64,000 bases of DNA from Pandoraea capi (lineage in GTDB: Bacteria > Pseudomonadota > Gammaproteobacteria > Burkholderiales > Burkholderiaceae): positions 558,001-622,000 of the forward strand of contig NZ_CABPRV010000002.1 in assembly GCF_902459735.1 (NCBI RefSeq), written 5' to 3'. The position numbers and the translations under genes were made by a program. How positions within the stretch are numbered: position 1 is the first letter of the stretch; each line of letters begins with the position of its first letter. Under the pieces are notes generated by a model. It saw only the letters and a program-made list of their open reading frames with translations, made no database searches and was not told the origin of the DNA. Shown here piece by piece: positions 1-8,357 of this stretch.

Positions 1-100
1 TCTGCAGCACGGTCGTACCCACGCGGCGCTCGCGATTGGACGCGCCGATCACGGCGACCGATTTCGGCTGGAACATCTGGCTCAGGTTACGGGTAGTCAT
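1..100 (-). CDS. CoA-binding acyl-CoA synthetase (NDP-forming) / acetyltransferase, N-terminal fragment
   Basis: Only the first 33 residues lie in the window; the gene runs off the left edge. The start is the ATG read leftwards from position 100. The fragment begins MTTRNLSQMF and then carries a PKSVAVIGASNRERRVG stretch. This is the typical first beta strand and glycine loop of the CoA-binding domain that opens ADP-forming acetyl-CoA synthetase-like proteins and the Pat-type protein lysine acetyltransferases. Whether a GNAT domain follows cannot be seen here. Family call is good; exact function is open. Confidence 0.7.
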   Translation of the reverse strand, partial: MTTRNLSQMFQPKSVAVIGASNRERRVGTTVLQ

Positions 101-333
101 AGCGGCTCCGGGGGGATGCAGAAGATGCAGGGGATGCGGGGCAGGACATGCAAACGCGCGCGCCGGGATATGCCGGTGCGCGCGTTCGTCTTCGGCCCTC
201 GGCGAATCGACCGAATCTGCCGGTCTGACAACGAGATGCGCGGGTCACGACACCGATGTCCGTCGAGGACCCGGCACCGTGCCCGTGCGTGTCGCGGGCA
301 CCCGAACGGATGCCCGGCAACCGCGTCACTCAG

Positions 334-819
334 TCACTCACCGCGCAGGTGCGCTTCGACCTTCCACAGGTGATCGTCGACACCGCGCGAGATTTCGGTG
401 AAGACGTCCGACGTGGTCGCGTCGCCGATTTCGGCGGACGCATCGATCAGGCCACGAATGATCTCGCCATACGCGGCGAGCGCTTCGGCCAGTGCAGCGG
501 CATGATCGAGACCGCGCTTGAACTCGTTCTTGTAAGTCGGCAGTTCAGTCTTCTGAGCCACCGTCTGCACGCGGCCATCAGCCACGCCGCCCAGCGCGAC
601 AAGACGTTCGGCGCACAGATCGGCCCACTCGATGGCCGCGTTATAGACGTTGTCGAACAACAGGTGCAGCTCGATGAAGCCCGGGCCATGCACGTTCCAG
701 TGCGCCTGCTTCGCCTGACGCTGCACATCGATGCCGTTGACCAGCCCGCGACTCAGTTGATTGACCGATTCGATACGGATTTTTTCACCGAGCGTGTTAC
801 GCGTATGATTCAGAGCCAT
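334..819 (-). CDS. dps: Dps family DNA-binding ferritin-like protein
   Basis: A 161-residue protein of normal Dps length. Dps forms a dodecamer that binds DNA, oxidises Fe(II) with peroxide and stores iron, protecting DNA in stress. The ferroxidase pattern is complete with the family spacing: His40, His52, Asp67 and Glu71, with the HWNVHGPGF motif at 40-48. The start MALNHTRNTL was chosen because the longer open frame upstream looks non-coding and because AGGAGTGTCAA precedes this ATG. It lies 149 bp downstream of the hdeD-like gene on the same strand, so the two stress genes may be partly co-transcribed. A run of eight G lies at 856-863, just upstream of the start. Confidence 0.93.
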   Translation of the reverse strand: MALNHTRNTLGEKIRIESVNQLSRGLVNGIDVQRQAKQAHWNVHGPGFIELHLLFDNVYNAAIEWADLCAERLVALGGVADGRVQTVAQKTELPTYKNEFKRGLDHAAALAEALAAYGEIIRGLIDASAEIGDATTSDVFTEISRGVDDHLWKVEAHLRGE

Positions 820-968
820 TTGACACTCCTGACGTCTGGCGGCCCGCAGGTCGCCGGGGGGGGAAGCCGTCGGCATCGGACACCGGCCGTGCTGCCTTGC
901 TGGCCGGGCTCGTGCGGACGAAGGGAAACGGATGGGATGTGTGCTGAGTTCACCCTGTTTGCGAGGGG

Positions 969-1541
969 TCAGGACCCGAGGTGCCCCGAGGGCGCAGGCG
1001 ACACACGGTGCCCTGCGCCTCGCAGTCTGAAACCGGCCATTGCCAGCAGCACGCCCCAGATGATGGCCCACGACCCGATGGCCCAGATCAGGGCGAGCGC
1101 GCCCGCGCCCGGCTGCCACATGATGAAGATGGCAAACAGAATGCTGAACACGCCGGACAGAATGACCCACAGTTCGCCCTTGATCTCGCGACGCAGCGCG
1201 ATGCCGGCGGCCACCTGCAACACGCCGGTGACGAAACTCCAGGCCACGATATAGATGAGCAACGCCACGGCGGTCAACGCCGGGTTGAGATAAGTCAGGA
1301 CTCCGATGACTATGCCCGCGATACCTTGCAGCAGCGGCAGCCACCAGTCGGCGTGCTCCTGGCGCGCGCTCCATGCGCCGCCGAGCGAGAAGATGCCGTC
1401 CACGAACGAAAACGCGCCGAAACAGAGCACCAGCACCGCAATCGTCACGCCCGGTAACGCAAAGGCCGCGATTCCGAAGATCACGGCCAACACGCCGCGC
1501 AGCACAAGCAACCACCAGTATTTCGACAGAAGTCTGAGCAT
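969..1541 (-). CDS. HdeD family acid-resistance membrane protein (DUF308)
   Basis: A 190-residue, very hydrophobic protein. It shows about six membrane segments, beginning WWLLVLRGVLAVIFGIAAF near residue 9, with the two-repeat pattern of the HdeD/DUF308 family. In E. coli HdeD contributes to acid resistance at high cell density; the molecular mechanism is not known and the role here is inferred from family membership only. It is followed on the same strand by dps, which fits a general-stress locus. The last 15 residues after the final membrane segment are polar and Gly/Ser/Pro rich. Confidence 0.8.
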   Translation of the reverse strand: MLRLLSKYWWLLVLRGVLAVIFGIAAFALPGVTIAVLVLCFGAFSFVDGIFSLGGAWSARQEHADWWLPLLQGIAGIVIGVLTYLNPALTAVALLIYIVAWSFVTGVLQVAAGIALRREIKGELWVILSGVFSILFAIFIMWQPGAGALALIWAIGSWAIIWGVLLAMAGFRLRGAGHRVSPAPSGHLGS

Positions 1542-1994
1542 GGCATCCCTCTCGTGAAATATCCGCAGGCAGCGAACACGGGCGACTGACGGCCTAGCAC
1601 ACGTTTGATGTGATTGGGCGCCCGATGCGCGTCAAGAAGTCATTCTAGAGACGGCTTCGACGTGAGAGCAAGTGAAATATGTGCGAATGCTTGTGCCATC
1701 GGCAGCCACTTTGACGCGCGTCATCTGATGTCGATTTGCTGCGCCGCATACCAGACGGCACTTTCAGTGCCGGCGCCCGCGAATCTCGCGCCAGCCCTGC
1801 GGCATGGGGCCGCACCTCACGACGTCACCCCACGATCGTTACCGGAAATCCCCCCGATCATGCGCACTGCGTCACAAGAGAACGTGCGCGTTGCGCGTAT
1901 GTATCCGACACTCGCCGAGCGGCATTTCCGCCTTCGCTTGGGATCATTCCGAAAACACTTTGATCGGGCGTATTTCGGGCAAATGCCTTCATAA

Positions 1995-2022
1995 ACTACG
2001 TAAAAAGCGTCCGAAACGTAGT
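1995..2022. promoter_or_regulatory. Inverted repeat, candidate operator upstream of fimbrial operon
   Basis: ACTACGT at 1995-2001 and ACGTAGT at 2016-2022 are perfect inverted copies with centres 21 bp apart, i.e. two helical turns. It lies about 100 bp before the pilin start. This spacing suits a dimeric regulator; identity of any regulator is unknown. Confidence 0.35.
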
Positions 2023-2033
2023 GCGTGAACGGG

Positions 2034-2053
2034 CGTGATGTGCACGTGATGTG
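2034..2053. repeat. Tandem 9-bp direct repeat, period 11, upstream of pilin gene
   Basis: CGTGATGTG occurs at 2034-2042 and again at 2045-2053, exactly 11 bp apart, 68 bp upstream of the pilin start. Repeats phased at one helical turn can be activator half-sites. Function is inferred, not shown. Confidence 0.35.
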
Positions 2054-2121
2054 AACGTCAATAACGCAGTCCCCACAGCAATACATCGCTCTATCAAATA
2101 GGACTCCAAAGGAGAATCATC

Positions 2122-2649
2122 ATGAACCGACCGTTGCTTTGTCTGGCCGTCTCCGGCATCGTCGCTGTGCTCGGACACAGCACCCCATCACACGCTGCCG
2201 TCTACTCCAATGGTTCGGCCACCGCGCAAATGCGGGTGCAACTGACGATCCTGCCCGGCTGCACGATCGCCGCCACCCCCATGACGTTCAACGCCGTGCA
2301 GGGCTCGGCGACCGGGCCGGTGGCGAGTACGTCGTCGCTCACGGTCATCTGCACGGCCTCCACCGGCTACAACATCGGCCTGAATGCCGGGACGGTGCCG
2401 AACTCTACGGAGACGAACCGCCTGCTGGCCGGCACACTCACCGGCAACACCACGACCATCCCGTTCGGCCTGTTCCAGGACGCCAACTACGCCACGCCGT
2501 GGGGCAACACGCAAGGCTCGAACACGCTGAGCGACTCGGGCACCGGCGTGCTCAAGACCTATACCGTCTACGGTCAGGCCACGCTGTCGGCCACCATGCC
2601 CGAGCCGGACGTCTACGCTTCGACGGTGACGGCAACTGTCTACTTCTGA
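2122..2649 (+). CDS. Spore coat U domain fimbrial major pilin (CsuA/B-like)
   Basis: A 175-residue secreted protein. Residues 1-26 form a Sec signal peptide ending SHA before AVYSNG. The rest is one SCPU (spore coat protein U) domain, the subunit fold of archaic chaperone-usher pili such as A. baumannii Csu. Two cysteines, in LPGCTI and TVICTA, are placed to form the usual intradomain disulfide. The Gly/Thr/Ser-rich strands and the C-terminal TVTATVYF, a typical last beta strand, agree. The start is preceded by a strong AAGGAG site. It is the first gene of a four-gene operon, so it is probably the major shaft subunit. Confidence 0.85.
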   Translation: MNRPLLCLAVSGIVAVLGHSTPSHAAVYSNGSATAQMRVQLTILPGCTIAATPMTFNAVQGSATGPVASTSSLTVICTASTGYNIGLNAGTVPNSTETNRLLAGTLTGNTTTIPFGLFQDANYATPWGNTQGSNTLSDSGTGVLKTYTVYGQATLSATMPEPDVYASTVTATVYF

Positions 2650-2664
2650 CACATCAGGTCAATC

Positions 2665-3432
2665 ATGACGATCAAGCGTCCTCCGAGCCCCGTCGTCCGG
2701 CGACCTACGGCCTACGCATGCGGCGGCGCCTTTGTCGCGCTGCTGACCCTCTGCGTGACCGACGGTAACGGCGCGACGCTGCAAGTCTCCCCCGTCATCG
2801 TCAACATTCTGCCCACGCAGCCCGCCACCACGCTGACGCTCGGCAACTCCGGCGATCTGCCGATTCACGGCCAGCTTCGGCTATACGCCTGGACACAGCG
2901 CAACGGCGACAACGTACTCACACCGACCGAGACGCTCATCGCCAGCCCGCCCATCGTGCGTATCGAGCCGGGCGAGCGGCAGATCGTCCGGCTCGTGCAC
3001 GTTGCCCGCAAGCCCGAAGGTAATGAACAGAGCTACCGGCTGCTGGTCGACGAACTGCCGTCGGCCGACGCCACGCCGTCTGAGGGCGTGTCCATCCGCC
3101 TGCGGTATTCGCTGCCGGTGTTTGTGCAGGCAGCCAACACGCGCGCGCCATCGCTGCATTTCGACGTACGCATGGCGCAAGGCGAGCTGGAAGTACGCAA
3201 CGACGGCGAGCGCCATGCCCAGCTTGGTGCGACACGGGTGCTCGATGCCTCCGGGCGCAGCGTCGAACTGACACGCGGCCTGCTCGGCTATGTGCTGGCG
3301 GGTCAGACACGCCGCTTTGCCGTGCGCTGGCCCGCAGGGGCGCCGCCGGTGGCCCCGTACACGGTGGAGTCGCGCATTGACGCGGTACCGATGCGCTTTG
3401 CCGCAGACGTCTCGCCGGATGGCGAGCGCTAG
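2665..3432 (+). CDS. Periplasmic fimbrial chaperone, PapD-like (CsuC-like)
   Basis: A 255-residue protein of normal length for pilus chaperones, two immunoglobulin-like domains after a signal sequence (residues about 1-37, twin basic N-terminus and hydrophobic core AFVALLTLCV). Domain 1 has the chaperone signature SYRLLVDELP; domain 2 begins near RAPSLHFDV. It would cap and fold the SCPU pilins in the periplasm and deliver them to the usher. The gene starts 15 bp after the pilin stop, and its last 14 bp overlap the usher start, indicating translational coupling. Confidence 0.86.
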   Translation: MTIKRPPSPVVRRPTAYACGGAFVALLTLCVTDGNGATLQVSPVIVNILPTQPATTLTLGNSGDLPIHGQLRLYAWTQRNGDNVLTPTETLIASPPIVRIEPGERQIVRLVHVARKPEGNEQSYRLLVDELPSADATPSEGVSIRLRYSLPVFVQAANTRAPSLHFDVRMAQGELEVRNDGERHAQLGATRVLDASGRSVELTRGLLGYVLAGQTRRFAVRWPAGAPPVAPYTVESRIDAVPMRFAADVSPDGER

Positions 3433-6094
3433 CCGTGCCGCCGCCCGCCGCGCTCTCAGGCGCGCCGCGCCAGTGCAGACCGGTGTCGCGCCCCGCGCCA
3501 CGGGAGTGTCCGCTGCGGTCTCGATGAGCGCCGCGCTCGCCACGTTTGCGGCGCTCTCGACGGCATCGGCTGGTCCGGCGTTTGGCGCCCCGCCGGAGAC
3601 CGACGACATCGATCGCACGCGCGCGAGTTCGGCATCGGCGCCGCACGCGCCCGGCATGGCGTTGTTCGATGACGCGACACTGGCGGCCGCAGGCAAGCGT
3701 ACGCCTGCCGTCAGTGCCGACTCGACTCCGGTGCCAGGCATGACCGCGACCGCCGGCATCTCCCGGTTCGACGGCCCTTACGTCCTGGAAGTCATCGTCA
3801 ACGGAGAGTCGACCGGGCGCATCGCACCTTTCACGAGACGGCAGGGCCGCTGGTACGCGAAAGCGGGTGACCTGCGCGCACTCGGGCTCACGTCGCATCG
3901 GCTACCGCCGAACGACGCGACCGACGTCGCGCTCGATTCGCTCGACGGCATTCGCACCGCTTACGACGCGTCGCGCCAGACGATGGCGCTCGACGTCGGC
4001 GACGCATGGCTCTCGCCATACCACCTGAGCAGCCCGCAGCCGCTGGTTCTCGGCGCGAGCGCCGACACTGGCGTCATCGTCAACTACGATGGCTACGTGC
4101 AACGTGACCGCTTCACCCGCGCGTCGCTGTGGAGTGAAGTTCGCGGCTTCTGGTCAGGCGGCACGCTCCAACAAACCGGCCTTGCCGAACACGCTCGCGG
4201 GCGACACGGCTACCGCCGCTACGACACCTGGTGGCAACACGACGACCCGTCGCGCCTCACCACCTGGATTGCGGGCGACCTCATCACCGGCTCGCTCTCA
4301 TGGTCGCGCTCGTTGCGCATCGCCGGCGTGCAATGGCGCCGCAACTTCGCATTGCGCCCGGACCTCGTCACCTTCCCGATCCCTGCATTGCGTGGCAGCG
4401 CCGTCGTGCCCTCCTCCGTCGACCTCTATCTCGACGGCGTCCGACGCATGGGCGGACGCGTGCCGCCGGGCCCCTTCGTCATTCAGGAGACCCCGGGGCT
4501 GACGGGCGATCTGCAAGCGAGCGTGGTGACGCGCGATGCGCTGGGCCGCGAACAGATCACCACGGTCCCCCTCTATATCGACCCGCGTCTGCTCGCGCGC
4601 GGCCTGTCGAGTTTCTCCGTGGAAGCCGGTCTGCCGAGAGACGACTACGGCGTGCGTTCGTTCGCGTACCGGCATCACCCTGTCGCTTCGCTGGCCGCAC
4701 GCTATGGCGCGACCGATACAGTCACCGTCGAAGCGCAGGCACAGGCCGGCCGACGTCTCGCGCTGGGCGGCGCGGGTGCGCTCGTCGCACTCGGGCATGC
4801 GGGCGTCGTGAGTGCGTCGGCGTCGATTTCCGGCGGACGCGGTACCGGCGGCCAGTGGAGTGCTGGCTATCAATACCTGTCGCGACGGGTGAGCATCGAC
4901 GCACAGGTCATCCGCACCACCGGGCGCTATCACGACATCGCGACGCTCGACGGCGTGCCGGTGCCGCGCGCCAGCGACCGCGTGACCGTGTCGATTCCGT
5001 TTGCGCGCAGCAGCACCGCGTCGCTGGCATGGTTCGCGCAGCGTGCGTCGCGCCAACCGGCCACGCGTGTGCTGTCCGCCAGCCTCACGCTACCGGCGGG
5101 CACGCGCGGCATGCTCTCCATGGGCGGGTTTCGCGACTTCGCCCGGCGACGCTCCCACGGCGTCTTCGCCATGCTCAGCGTCTTGCTGGGCGGCACGTCA
5201 GACAGCGCGAGTGCGGCGCTGGGCAATGCATCGTTCAGTCAGCAGGACGGGCAAACGCAGGCGTGGGTCGGCGCGAGTCGCACGCCGGACTACAACGGCG
5301 GATGGGGATGGCAAGTGCTGGGCGGACGGGCGTTCTCGCAACGCACGATGCAGGGCGAGGTGCAGTATCTCGGCCGCCACGGCGAAATCTCGGCCCTCGC
5401 GCAACGCGTGGGACGTCAGTCGGGGGCTGCGCTGGGCATGACCGGCGCGCTGGTCGTCATGGACAACAGCATCCACGCGACACGCCGCACCTACGACGCC
5501 TTCGCACTGGTCAGCACCGACGCCCAAGCGCATGTGCCGGTGCTGCGCGAATCGGTGCCCGTCGGACACACCGATTCGCGTGGCTACTTTCTGGTGCCCG
5601 ACCTGAACGGTTACGAAGCCTCGCGCATCGGCATCAATCCCATGCATCTGCCCGCCGACCTGGAGGTCACCACCACCGAGCGACGTGTGGCCCCGCAAGC
5701 ACGCAGCGGCGTGCTGGTGCACTTCCCTGCGCGACGCTACCGGGCGGCACTCGTCACCCTCGTCGATGCGTCGGGACAGCCGTTGCGGCCGGGCACCTCG
5801 GTCCGTCATGTGCAAAGCGGAATCGTGACGGTCGTGGGGTATGACGGCGAAGTGTTCGTCGACGCACTCGGCGCGCGCAACACGCTTGAATCGCGTGACG
5901 GACGCCAGCGTTGCCGCGTCTCGTTCGACTGGACGACGCCACCGGAAGGACGTATTGCCCGCGTCGGCCCGCTGGCGTGCGTGGTGTTCGGCACGCTGGC
6001 GGGCGAATCGGCGTCGCCCCCGGCATCGCCGGCAGCGAAGGATCCAGACAACCCTCCGCCATCGACGCCATCGTCACAAGAGAGCCACTCATGA
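3419..6094 (+). CDS. Outer-membrane fimbrial usher (CsuD/FimD-like)
   Basis: About 891 residues with the ATG at 3419 chosen as start; this overlaps the chaperone stop by 14 bp, and an earlier ATG at 3290 would overlap far more. The N-terminus is Arg/Ala-rich, then a hydrophobic segment (about 30-56) acts as a long signal peptide. The PapC N-terminal domain begins near 118 (YVLEVIVNGE 121-130), followed by the 24-strand barrel region and plug, and C-terminal domains (for example DSRGYFLVPDLNGYEASRI). It threads pilin-chaperone complexes across the outer membrane. The ATGA overlap with the next gene supports one operon. Residues 57-115 are a Pro/Ala-rich insertion before the N-domain. Confidence 0.88.
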   Translation: MASASRAAARRALRRAAPVQTGVAPRATGVSAAVSMSAALATFAALSTASAGPAFGAPPETDDIDRTRASSASAPHAPGMALFDDATLAAAGKRTPAVSADSTPVPGMTATAGISRFDGPYVLEVIVNGESTGRIAPFTRRQGRWYAKAGDLRALGLTSHRLPPNDATDVALDSLDGIRTAYDASRQTMALDVGDAWLSPYHLSSPQPLVLGASADTGVIVNYDGYVQRDRFTRASLWSEVRGFWSGGTLQQTGLAEHARGRHGYRRYDTWWQHDDPSRLTTWIAGDLITGSLSWSRSLRIAGVQWRRNFALRPDLVTFPIPALRGSAVVPSSVDLYLDGVRRMGGRVPPGPFVIQETPGLTGDLQASVVTRDALGREQITTVPLYIDPRLLARGLSSFSVEAGLPRDDYGVRSFAYRHHPVASLAARYGATDTVTVEAQAQAGRRLALGGAGALVALGHAGVVSASASISGGRGTGGQWSAGYQYLSRRVSIDAQVIRTTGRYHDIATLDGVPVPRASDRVTVSIPFARSSTASLAWFAQRASRQPATRVLSASLTLPAGTRGMLSMGGFRDFARRRSHGVFAMLSVLLGGTSDSASAALGNASFSQQDGQTQAWVGASRTPDYNGGWGWQVLGGRAFSQRTMQGEVQYLGRHGEISALAQRVGRQSGAALGMTGALVVMDNSIHATRRTYDAFALVSTDAQAHVPVLRESVPVGHTDSRGYFLVPDLNGYEASRIGINPMHLPADLEVTTTERRVAPQARSGVLVHFPARRYRAALVTLVDASGQPLRPGTSVRHVQSGIVTVVGYDGEVFVDALGARNTLESRDGRQRCRVSFDWTTPPEGRIARVGPLACVVFGTLAGESASPPASPAAKDPDNPPPSTPSSQESHS

Positions 6095-7050
6095 TCCTCA
6101 AGCGCGCATCGCTCGCCGCCGGATGCCTCGCGTTAGCCCTTAGCGCTCAGGCACAGACATGCGCGGTGGGTACGCCGACACTCGCCTTCGCCGCCTTCAG
6201 CCCGATTTCGGGATTCGCGCTCTCGGCCACCGGCACGTTTCCCGTGTCATGCACCTGGCCCGTGCTCGGCGGCAACCCGAACGTCAAACTCTGTTTGTCG
6301 CTCAACACCGGTCAGCCCCTCACGCTGACAAGCGCCGCGAGCGCCGGCAGTGTCATCAATTTCGGACTTTTCACCGATCCGTCGTTCTCGAATGCGTGGG
6401 GTAGTAGCACGAGCAACGTTATTTCGCTCACGATGGCGCGTCCGTTGCTCGGCGGCACGGTGACGCAGAACGTCAACTTCTACGGCAGGATTTCGGCAGG
6501 GCAGACCACGGTGCCGACCTCGGGCAGCAGCAATACGGTCTATTCGCGCACGTTCGCGTCGGCCGACACCGTACTGCAATACGCGTCCTACGCCGCGCTC
6601 TCGCCCGCGCCGGCCTGCGGCACGGCCATGACAGCCGTCCCCGGTTCACCGTTCACCGCCAATGTCACCGTCATCAACAACTGCACCATTGCTGCGGCCA
6701 ACATCACGTTTGCGACGCAATCGGCACTCGCCAGCCCTGTTGCCAGCAGCGGGCAACTGAGCGTGCAATGCACGAAGAACGATGCCTTCCGGGTCAGCCT
6801 TTCGGGGGGACTGCTCGGGACCGTGACGTCACGCACGATGACCGGGCTGACGGCGAGCGTGCGCTATCAGCTGTATCTGGACAGCGGCTACGCCACGATC
6901 TGGGGGGATGGCACGGCGGGCACGTCGCAACTGACCGGCGTGGGCACCGGTCTGGTTCAGGTCATTCCGATCTTCGCGCTCGTCCCATCACAATCGACGC
7001 CAGCCCCCGGCGTCTATACGGACACGGTGACGGCGACGATTCAGTTCTGA
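6091..7050 (+). CDS. Two-domain spore coat U protein, probable fimbrial tip adhesin (CsuE-like)
   Basis: A 319-residue secreted protein starting at the ATGA overlap with the usher stop. Signal peptide of about 22 residues (ends AQA, then QTCAVG). Two SCPU-like domains follow, roughly 22-165 and 185-319. The second ends YTDTVTATIQF, closely like the end of the major pilin. In Csu pili the last gene encodes a two-domain tip subunit that binds surfaces, and the same arrangement is seen here. It is the last gene of the operon and lies tail to tail, 31 bp from the arginine succinyltransferase gene. Adhesin role is inferred from architecture and position. Confidence 0.8.
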   Translation: MILKRASLAAGCLALALSAQAQTCAVGTPTLAFAAFSPISGFALSATGTFPVSCTWPVLGGNPNVKLCLSLNTGQPLTLTSAASAGSVINFGLFTDPSFSNAWGSSTSNVISLTMARPLLGGTVTQNVNFYGRISAGQTTVPTSGSSNTVYSRTFASADTVLQYASYAALSPAPACGTAMTAVPGSPFTANVTVINNCTIAAANITFATQSALASPVASSGQLSVQCTKNDAFRVSLSGGLLGTVTSRTMTGLTASVRYQLYLDSGYATIWGDGTAGTSQLTGVGTGLVQVIPIFALVPSQSTPAPGVYTDTVTATIQF

Positions 7051-7081
7051 GCGCGCTCGGAGGAACGCTTGCGCAACGGGG

Positions 7082-8227
7082 TCAGACGGCTTCGGCGCGC
7101 GGCGGCTTGAGCGGTAACACCTGCACCCGATCACCCTGCTTCACGCCGAGCGCCTTCGCGGCGAGCGGGCTGAGCGCAAACGCACGTCGCTCGGGACGCC
7201 CCGTCACCAGCGTGGCGCGGAACCCGTGCAGACCGAGGCATGCCACGAGATAGGGTTCGGCATTCGGCGCGACCGCAGGTGCCCCGTCATCGGTCGTCAC
7301 GATGTTGACCGACAGGTAACGGCTATCGCGCGCCGCGCGCAAATCGGCCACCCGCGCTTCGAGCACCGGACCGCTGTCGAAGATATCGACGTGCGCGCCG
7401 GAGCGCATCCCTTCCTGTTCCAGCAAACGCCGCGCCGGTAACGTATCGCGGTGTGTCACGCCGATCGCCGCCTGTGCCTGCGGCGACAGGAAGTCAACGT
7501 AAATGGGGTATTTCGGCATCAATTCGGCAACGAACGACTTCTTCCCGATGGACGTCAGATAGTCCGCCTGATCGAAGTCGATCTTGAAGAAGTGCTGCCC
7601 GAGCGACTGCCAGAACGGGCTTTGTCCATCGTCGTCGAAGAATCCGCGCAGTTCGGCACACACGTGCGGGCCGAAGCGCTCGGGGAACTGCGCCATGAAC
7701 AGGAAACGCGCCTTCGAGAGCAAGGCGCCATTGCCGTGGCCTCGCCACTTGGGGTCGAGCAGCAGCGAGCAAAGTTCGCTGTAACCCGTGAGATCGTTCG
7801 ACAGCGAGAGCGTAAGCATGCGCGACCACACGTTCAATTCGCGGCTCGCGTGGACGATGGTGTCCTTGCGATACGTGTAGAAAGGCTGCTCCAGCCCAAC
7901 GGCCGCCTCCAACCCGCAGACGCCGGCGATCTCCCCGGTCTCGACGTCTTCCATCACGAACAGATAGCCCTGCTCGGCCGTAGGCGCCTGACCCTCGACC
8001 GTGGCGGCCACGCGCGTCAGACGCGCCTCCAGCGCCGCCCGGTCCGGTTTGAACGACGTCATCCCCGGGCCGGCCAGCGCCGCCAGGGCGAGCAACGCTG
8101 GCAGATCGCCCGGACGCGCCAGACGCACCACACGCAACGAATTCGCCGCGCCGTCGTGCGTGGGATCGGTCTCGGTGAGCGCGTGGGTTTGGGTCACCGC
8201 TTTCGATGGATGCATCATGTGGGGCAT
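7082..8227 (-). CDS. Arginine N-succinyltransferase
   Basis: First enzyme of the arginine succinyltransferase (AST) pathway, transferring succinate from succinyl-CoA to L-arginine. From the ATG at 8227 the protein has 381 residues; homology to the family begins around SLRVVRLARPGDLPAL, so about 30 N-terminal residues are extra and the exact start (8227, 8218 or 8215) is uncertain. A still earlier ATG at 8290 falls inside an intercistronic hairpin and is unlikely. Motifs such as GYSELCSLLLDP and AELRGFFDDDGQSPFW are characteristic. Betaproteobacteria and pseudomonads often have alpha and beta paralogues (AruF, AstA/AruG); I cannot tell which this is. It follows the aminotransferase gene on the same strand. 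Confidence 0.85.
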   Translation of the reverse strand: MPHMMHPSKAVTQTHALTETDPTHDGAANSLRVVRLARPGDLPALLALAALAGPGMTSFKPDRAALEARLTRVAATVEGQAPTAEQGYLFVMEDVETGEIAGVCGLEAAVGLEQPFYTYRKDTIVHASRELNVWSRMLTLSLSNDLTGYSELCSLLLDPKWRGHGNGALLSKARFLFMAQFPERFGPHVCAELRGFFDDDGQSPFWQSLGQHFFKIDFDQADYLTSIGKKSFVAELMPKYPIYVDFLSPQAQAAIGVTHRDTLPARRLLEQEGMRSGAHVDIFDSGPVLEARVADLRAARDSRYLSVNIVTTDDGAPAVAPNAEPYLVACLGLHGFRATLVTGRPERRAFALSPLAAKALGVKQGDRVQVLPLKPPRAEAV

Positions 8228-8272
8228 TCCGTGATGGAGGATGGGAAGCGTTGGATCCGTTGGATACAACAA

Positions 8273-8305
8273 GGGCCGGAGCGACGTCATCCGTCGGTCC
8301 GGCCC
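8273..8305 (-). repeat. Intercistronic hairpin between astC and the succinyltransferase gene
   Basis: GGGCCGGA (8273-8280) pairs with TCCGGCCC (8298-8305), and inside it CGACG (8282-8286) pairs with CGTCG (8292-8296) around a 5-nt loop. Only a weak T-rich stretch follows on the minus strand, so it may be a leaky terminator or an mRNA-stabilising element rather than a full stop. Confidence 0.5.
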
Positions 8306-8357
8306 GAAGTCCTGGGCATGGCTCAGGCCCTGGCGTGCAGAAAACGCAGCCGCGCGA

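Larger units (their letters stand above)
1542..2121. other. 580-bp intergenic region between hdeD-like gene and fimbrial operon
   Basis: No convincing gene. It separates divergent units, so it should hold the promoter of the leftward hdeD-like gene and of the rightward fimbrial operon. Base composition is visibly less GC-rich than the flanking genes in the last 150 bp. Two structured motifs near the fimbrial start are listed separately. Confidence 0.6.

Noticed and set aside
3290-3418. Longer usher reading frame beginning at 3290
   Set aside because: It would overlap the chaperone gene by 143 bp and precede the signal peptide with a non-conserved stretch; ATG at 3419 fits better.
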